In this document: positions 6,275-9,062 of the stretch, piece by piece
How the letters are laid out: every line of letters starts with the position of its first letter
Position numbering within the stretch: the first letter of the stretch is position 1
Source of the DNA: a bacterium
Lineage (GTDB): Bacteria > T1Sed10-126
Assembly: GCA_003557545.1 (NCBI GenBank)
Contig: PWOD01000035.1
Coordinates: 1-9,062, forward strand
Length of the DNA stretch: 9,062 nt
Direction of reading: 5' to 3'
The notes under the pieces: model-generated
Databases searched by the model: none
Told to the model about the DNA's origin: nothing
Seen by the model: only the letters and a program-made list of their open reading frames with translations
Made by a program: the position numbers and the translations under genes

Positions 6275-7299
6275 TACTCTTCCTCCGGGAAACTCAATTT
6301 ATGCATTTGTTCAGCAATTTTAGCATTATAATCCTTATCAATACAAAGACTGGCCACTCTAATAGCATTTTTAATTGCTTTAGGAGAACTATCACCATGA
6401 GCAATTATACAGCTATAGTTAAGTCCAAGCAGAGGGGCACCACCAATTTCTGAGGCATCTATCATCTGCTCGAAATCATTAAAGACCGGTTTCAAAAGCA
6501 ACCCACCCAGTTTAGTTCGCAGTGAGCTGTAAATTCCCTGTTTAAGAAAATCTCGTAAATATTTGGACAAACCTTCCGACAGCTTTAGAACCACGTTGCC
6601 AACAAAACCATCACAGACGATAACATCAACCGCACCATCGGTAATAGAATTACCCTCAATATTACCGGCAAAATTAAGTGGTTGACCGGTGAACAACTTA
6701 TAGGCTTCACGGGTCAACTGATTGCCTTTGACATCCTCTTCTCCAAGATTCAACAGAGCTATTGAGGGGGACTGTTTATCCAAAACAATCTCAGCATAAA
6801 CCGCTCCCATCAGGCCAAACTGGACGAGTTGGACCGGAGTACAGTCAGAATTAGCTCCAACATCAATAATGATTGTATAATCATCAGACCGGGTGGGAAA
6901 CAGAGTCGCGATTGCCGGGCGCTCAACACCCTCACGAACCCCCCACTTAATCTTAGTAGCAACGGTAACAGCCCCGGTATTACCGGCGCTGACCAATCCG
7001 GCCGCCCGCCCCTCTGAAACGCTGTCTACGGCAACCATCAAGGAAGAGTTTTTTTTCTGGCGTACTGCACTCAGGGGATTTTCACACATGCCAATCTTAT
7101 CCTCGGCATGAATGATTTCATAACTACCCCTGAAATCGTTCCCTTTTCGGGAGTTAAGCCGAGACTCAATCAACTCTTCCGGTCCCACGAGCAGCAGGTG
7201 CAGATCATAGGCTTCAAGTGCCGCTTCCACCCCGGCAAGTTCAGCATCAGGAGAATTATCTCCCCCCAGTATGTCAACTGCAATAGAGGGGCGGCCCAT
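6274..7299 (-). CDS. plsX: Phosphate acyltransferase PlsX
   Basis: PlsX converts acyl-ACP and phosphate to acyl-phosphate, the donor PlsY uses to acylate glycerol-3-phosphate. It acts as a peripheral protein at the membrane and links fatty acid to phospholipid synthesis. I start at the ATG at 7299 (MGRPSIAVDILGGD), which gives 341 residues, the family's usual length. An upstream in-frame ATG at 7362 would add 21 unrelated residues and overlap rpmF by 61 bp. Visible motifs are AVDILGGDNSPD, CENPLSAVRQKKNSSL, SAGNTGA, DVGANSDCTP, GNIEGNSI, CDGFVGNVVLK and EIGGAPLLGLN. It begins 2 bp after the rpmF stop. Its ribosome binding site (AGAGAG) is weak, so it likely relies on ribosomes finishing rpmF. 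The fapR gene found before plsX in many Bacillota is absent. Confidence 0.95.
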   Translation of the reverse strand: MGRPSIAVDILGGDNSPDAELAGVEAALEAYDLHLLLVGPEELIESRLNSRKGNDFRGSYEIIHAEDKIGMCENPLSAVRQKKNSSLMVAVDSVSEGRAAGLVSAGNTGAVTVATKIKWGVREGVERPAIATLFPTRSDDYTIIIDVGANSDCTPVQLVQFGLMGAVYAEIVLDKQSPSIALLNLGEEDVKGNQLTREAYKLFTGQPLNFAGNIEGNSITDGAVDVIVCDGFVGNVVLKLSEGLSKYLRDFLKQGIYSSLRTKLGGLLLKPVFNDFEQMIDASEIGGAPLLGLNYSCIIAHGDSSPKAIKNAIRVASLCIDKDYNAKIAEQMHKLSFPEEE

Positions 7300-7301
7300 A
7301 A

Positions 7302-7502
7302 CTAGCTCTCTGCTCTTTTGCCGCTCAAATCGAGCACCTTCCGACCACGATAATAACCACAACTCATACAGACTCTGTGGGGGCGACCAAAGCTACCGCA
7401 ATTATCACACTGACTAACCGCAGGATTCTCAAGTTTGTTTTTCCACTGAGCATGTCGGCTTCGCCGTTTTGAACCAGAGGTTCGTTGTTTAGGTACTGCC
7501 AT
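7302..7502 (-). CDS. rpmF: 50S ribosomal protein L32
   Basis: L32 is a small protein of the large ribosomal subunit. The 66-residue product begins MAVPKQRTSGSKRRSRH, the family's basic N-terminus. It carries a complete zinc ribbon with C32, C35, C45 and C48 (CDNCGSFGRPHRVCMSCGYY). This is the zinc-binding form, not the cysteine-free paralogue some bacteria use under zinc limitation. The ribosome binding site GAGAGGTGAT is strong and lies 19 bp or less behind the DUF177 stop. The conserved order DUF177-rpmF-plsX ties ribosome output to lipid synthesis in one transcript. Confidence 0.97.
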   Translation of the reverse strand: MAVPKQRTSGSKRRSRHAQWKNKLENPAVSQCDNCGSFGRPHRVCMSCGYYRGRKVLDLSGKRAES

Positions 7503-7521
7503 CTAAAATCACCTCTCTAAT

Positions 7522-8046
7522 TTAATCCAGATCCAGCTGTTGCAACTTTTTTAAGCGGGGATCAATAGATTCCTGCTGCGACTGATGGTCACAGCTGGAT
7601 TCGTTAAGATCTTTTCCACAAACCTTACAGAGACCCCGGCAATTCTCATTACATAAGGGGAGCATAGGTACCGTAACAACAAAATCCTGTTTTAACAGCT
7701 CCCAGATATTAATTTTTTTTTGCTGATAACTTAACCTGTGCTGCTTATCATCAAGCTCCAGCTCACCCATAAAATCATCCGGTGTATAGATAGCTTTAAG
7801 GGCTTTTTTCAGACTGGCTTTAAGCGGTTTCAAACAACGCCCGCAACGCAGCTTCAAATCAACCTCATAGTTTCCATTAAATTCAATCAAGCCCCGGCCA
7901 AGGTGTTCCACAGCAAAGACCAGTTTGACCGGAGTTTTAACAGATATTTCTTCGGCCACAACTACTTTATCAGAACAATCAAGTTCCTCATGATGAACCG
8001 CTTTTTTCCCGGGCTCACAAAGTAAATCAGCGATATTTAGTTTCAT
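7522..8046 (-). CDS. DUF177/YceD family protein
   Basis: This 174-residue protein belongs to the DUF177 (YceD) family, nearly always encoded just before rpmF. The family is linked to large-subunit rRNA accumulation (shown for a plant chloroplast homologue); its exact bacterial role is unsettled. Seen here: CGRCLKP with C68 and C71 in the middle, and a second cysteine cluster near the C-terminus (C132, C136, C140, C143, C152; LCNENCRGLCKVCGKDLN), which could bind a metal. The paired CxxC and the C-terminal PRLKKLQQL tail fit the Bacillota form. It is the first gene behind the strong promoter at 8274-8303, with a leader of about 220 nt. The ribosome binding site AGGATGATC stands somewhat far from the ATG. 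Confidence 0.9.
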   Translation of the reverse strand: MKLNIADLLCEPGKKAVHHEELDCSDKVVVAEEISVKTPVKLVFAVEHLGRGLIEFNGNYEVDLKLRCGRCLKPLKASLKKALKAIYTPDDFMGELELDDKQHRLSYQQKKINIWELLKQDFVVTVPMLPLCNENCRGLCKVCGKDLNESSCDHQSQQESIDPRLKKLQQLDLD

Positions 8047-8267
8047 AACCAGATCATCCTAGATAATAGGCGTATTCTGAAACGACCCACAGTCAGTTCA
8101 AAAAACGCTTATCTCCCCCAGGTTACAGAAAGGTGTAAAACAGTTCACTGTCTCCGGTCAGTTACAGAGGAACTCAGTAAACATCTATCTCCGAAACCAG
8201 GGCGCTGGCACAGAGCAGAATAAAATTAACTCAAGCTATGGACCAGCCATCAATTAAATTTGTAAAC
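8047..8267 (-). promoter_or_regulatory. Long leader of the DUF177-rpmF-plsX operon with degenerate repeats
   Basis: About 220 nt separate the predicted transcription start from DUF177. No known riboswitch, T-box or terminator hairpin was recognised. The leader contains three degenerate units with GGAGA at 8192-8188, 8155-8151 and 8116-8112, spaced 37 and 39 nt. TCTGTAAC precedes the second and third (8168-8161 and 8129-8122). Other structure is a small dyad, ACAGT-GA-ACTGT, near 8140-8151, and a 4-bp stem CCAG/CTGG near 8200. Two tiny ORFs start next to the repeated GGAG motifs (8184-8158 and 8148-8098). Confidence 0.45.
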
Positions 8268-8273
8268 TATAGA

Positions 8274-8303
8274 ATTATACGGTCAATACAGACAAAAAGT
8301 CAA
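8274..8303 (-). promoter_or_regulatory. Strong housekeeping-sigma promoter for the operon
   Basis: On the minus strand TTGACT (8303-8298) and a perfect TATAAT (8279-8274) stand 18 bp apart, the best promoter match in the window. It lies in the 331-bp gap between pta and DUF177 and predicts a start near 8267. No palindrome resembling a FapR or FabT operator was recognised over it. The stretch 8304-8377 behind pta holds only an AT-rich 5-bp foldback (TCCGA/TCGGA) without a T-tract, so some pta transcripts may read in. Confidence 0.75.
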
Positions 8304-8377
8304 CCATTTCACAACTGGCTGAGCCGGTTATCCGATGTTATAAAATAATCTTCGGAACTATCTGTCAGGCAAGTAAT

Positions 8378-9062
8378 CTATTGCTGCGAAGAGCCCTGGA
8401 CCAGTGTTATGGCACTAACAGTAATAATGTCTTCAACAGTACAGCCACGGCTCAGATCATTGACCGCCCCGGCAAGCCCCTGCAAAATCGGTCCGTAAGC
8501 TCCTGCTCCGGCCAGACGTTGAACAAGCTTATAGCCGATATTAGCAGCGTTGAGATCGGGGAAGACAAGGATATTTGCCTGGCCGGACAGTGGGCTATCA
8601 GGAGCCTTTTTTCTGGCAACATCTGCCACCAGGGCGGCATCAAGCTGAAGTTCACCATCAGAACAGATTGTCGGATAGCGATTTTTAAATTTTTCAGCTG
8701 CCTTACTAACCTTATCAACCAGTGGATGTGACGCGCTCCCCCGGGTTGAGAAGGAAAGAAAAGCAACAGCCGGTTCCTCCTGCTCTCCCAGTAGATCATT
8801 ATACAGTTTAACCGCATCAGAGGCGATCTGTACCAGTTGTTTTGAATCGGGATCTGGAACAACTGCAGGGTCGGTAAAGAGCAGCTTGCCCTCTGCCCCC
8901 TGGGATTTATCATCCAGCTCCATGATAAAACTGCTAGAGACCAACGATGAATCCGGCGGTGTCCCAACCAGTGCAAGGGCGGCCCGCAAAACATCAGAAG
9001 TCGGATGACTGGCCCCGGCAACCATGCCATCAGAACGATTCATACCAACTAATCCCGCCCCG
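8378..9062 (-). CDS. pta: Phosphate acetyltransferase, N-terminus beyond the window
   Basis: Pta interconverts acetyl-CoA and acetyl-phosphate; with acetate kinase it makes ATP and acetate in fermenters. The frame is open to the window's right edge; 227 C-terminal residues of about 330 are visible. Family motifs are DGMVAGASHPTSDVLRAAL, GTPPDSSLVSSSF, FTDPAV, SGQANILVFPDLNAANIGYK and the active-site block GPILQGLAGAVNDLSRG followed by CTVEDI, with the conserved Ser, Arg and Asp described for Methanosarcina Pta. GAV stands where KPV is usual before NDLSRG. The related phosphate butyryltransferase is less likely, given the NDLSRG block. In many Clostridia ackA follows pta before DUF177; here it does not. 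No clear terminator follows. Confidence 0.92.
   Translation of the reverse strand, partial: GAGLVGMNRSDGMVAGASHPTSDVLRAALALVGTPPDSSLVSSSFIMELDDKSQGAEGKLLFTDPAVVPDPDSKQLVQIASDAVKLYNDLLGEQEEPAVAFLSFSTRGSASHPLVDKVSKAAEKFKNRYPTICSDGELQLDAALVADVARKKAPDSPLSGQANILVFPDLNAANIGYKLVQRLAGAGAYGPILQGLAGAVNDLSRGCTVEDIITVSAITLVQGSSQQ

Noticed and set aside
7300-7362. Longer plsX start at 7362
   Set aside because: The extra 21 residues do not fit the PlsX N-terminus and would overlap rpmF by 61 bp. The ATG at 7299 directly precedes the conserved AVDILGGD motif.
8240-8280. FabT-like or FapR-like operator at the operon promoter (AGTTTACAAATT)
   Set aside because: The half-sites resemble a FabT box but the spacing is wrong, and no extended palindrome covers the promoter.
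8304-8377. Possible terminator after pta (TCCGA/TCGGA)
   Set aside because: The stem has five pairs, a large AT-rich interior and no following T-tract.

Overview
The window carries one long minus-strand gene cluster for fatty acid and phospholipid precursor synthesis, flanked by central metabolism and aromatic amino acid genes. In transcription order (right to left) the genes are: the 3' part of pta (phosphate acetyltransferase), a DUF177/YceD protein, rpmF (ribosomal protein L32), plsX, fabH, fabD, fabG, acpP, fabF, rnc (RNase III) and the 5' part of aroA (EPSP synthase, running off the left edge). No real gene was found on the plus strand. No tRNA, rRNA, insertion sequence or CRISPR array was seen.

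The organism is most likely a bacterium of the Bacillota/Clostridia type, possibly an anaerobe. The reasons are strong Shine-Dalgarno sites matching AGGAGGTGATC, a four-cysteine L32, pta next to DUF177-rpmF, and AroA motifs (SKSFTHRA, GESGTLLRFL, CPDLVP) of the kind I associate with Clostridia. Protein identities are secure from motifs; the taxonomic call is inference.

Layout. At 8378-9062 pta ends. The next 331 bp (8047-8377) hold a near-consensus sigma-70/sigma-A promoter (TTGACT, 18 bp, TATAAT) and a leader of about 220 nt with degenerate direct repeats. From 8046 to 3501 run DUF177, rpmF, plsX, fabH, fabD and fabG. Three junctions are tight: rpmF-plsX 2 bp apart, plsX-fabH and fabD-fabG overlapping by 1 bp. 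An AT-rich 87-bp gap precedes fabD. A 186-bp gap with a probable separate promoter and a dyad precedes acpP. After fabF a structured 135-bp gap leads to rnc, and aroA overlaps the end of rnc by 17 bp. I saw no convincing intrinsic terminator, so read-through along the whole cluster is likely.

Function. PlsX makes acyl-phosphate for phospholipid synthesis from acyl-ACP. FabD loads malonate on ACP, FabH starts chains, FabF elongates them and FabG performs the first reduction. FabZ, FabI/K and acetyl-CoA carboxylase genes are not in the window.

The most striking unexplained structure surrounds fabF. Its translation start region (3027-3059) recurs as an inverted, slightly gapped copy just past its stop codon (1751-1792). 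In the mRNA the 3' flank is therefore complementary to fabF's own Shine-Dalgarno and first codons, over 31 pairs in two blocks. The same 3' segment can instead fold into a local nested hairpin whose loop shows the anti-Shine-Dalgarno sequence, and the next gene encodes RNase III. This looks like a possible 5'-3' mRNA pairing switch with dsRNA processing.
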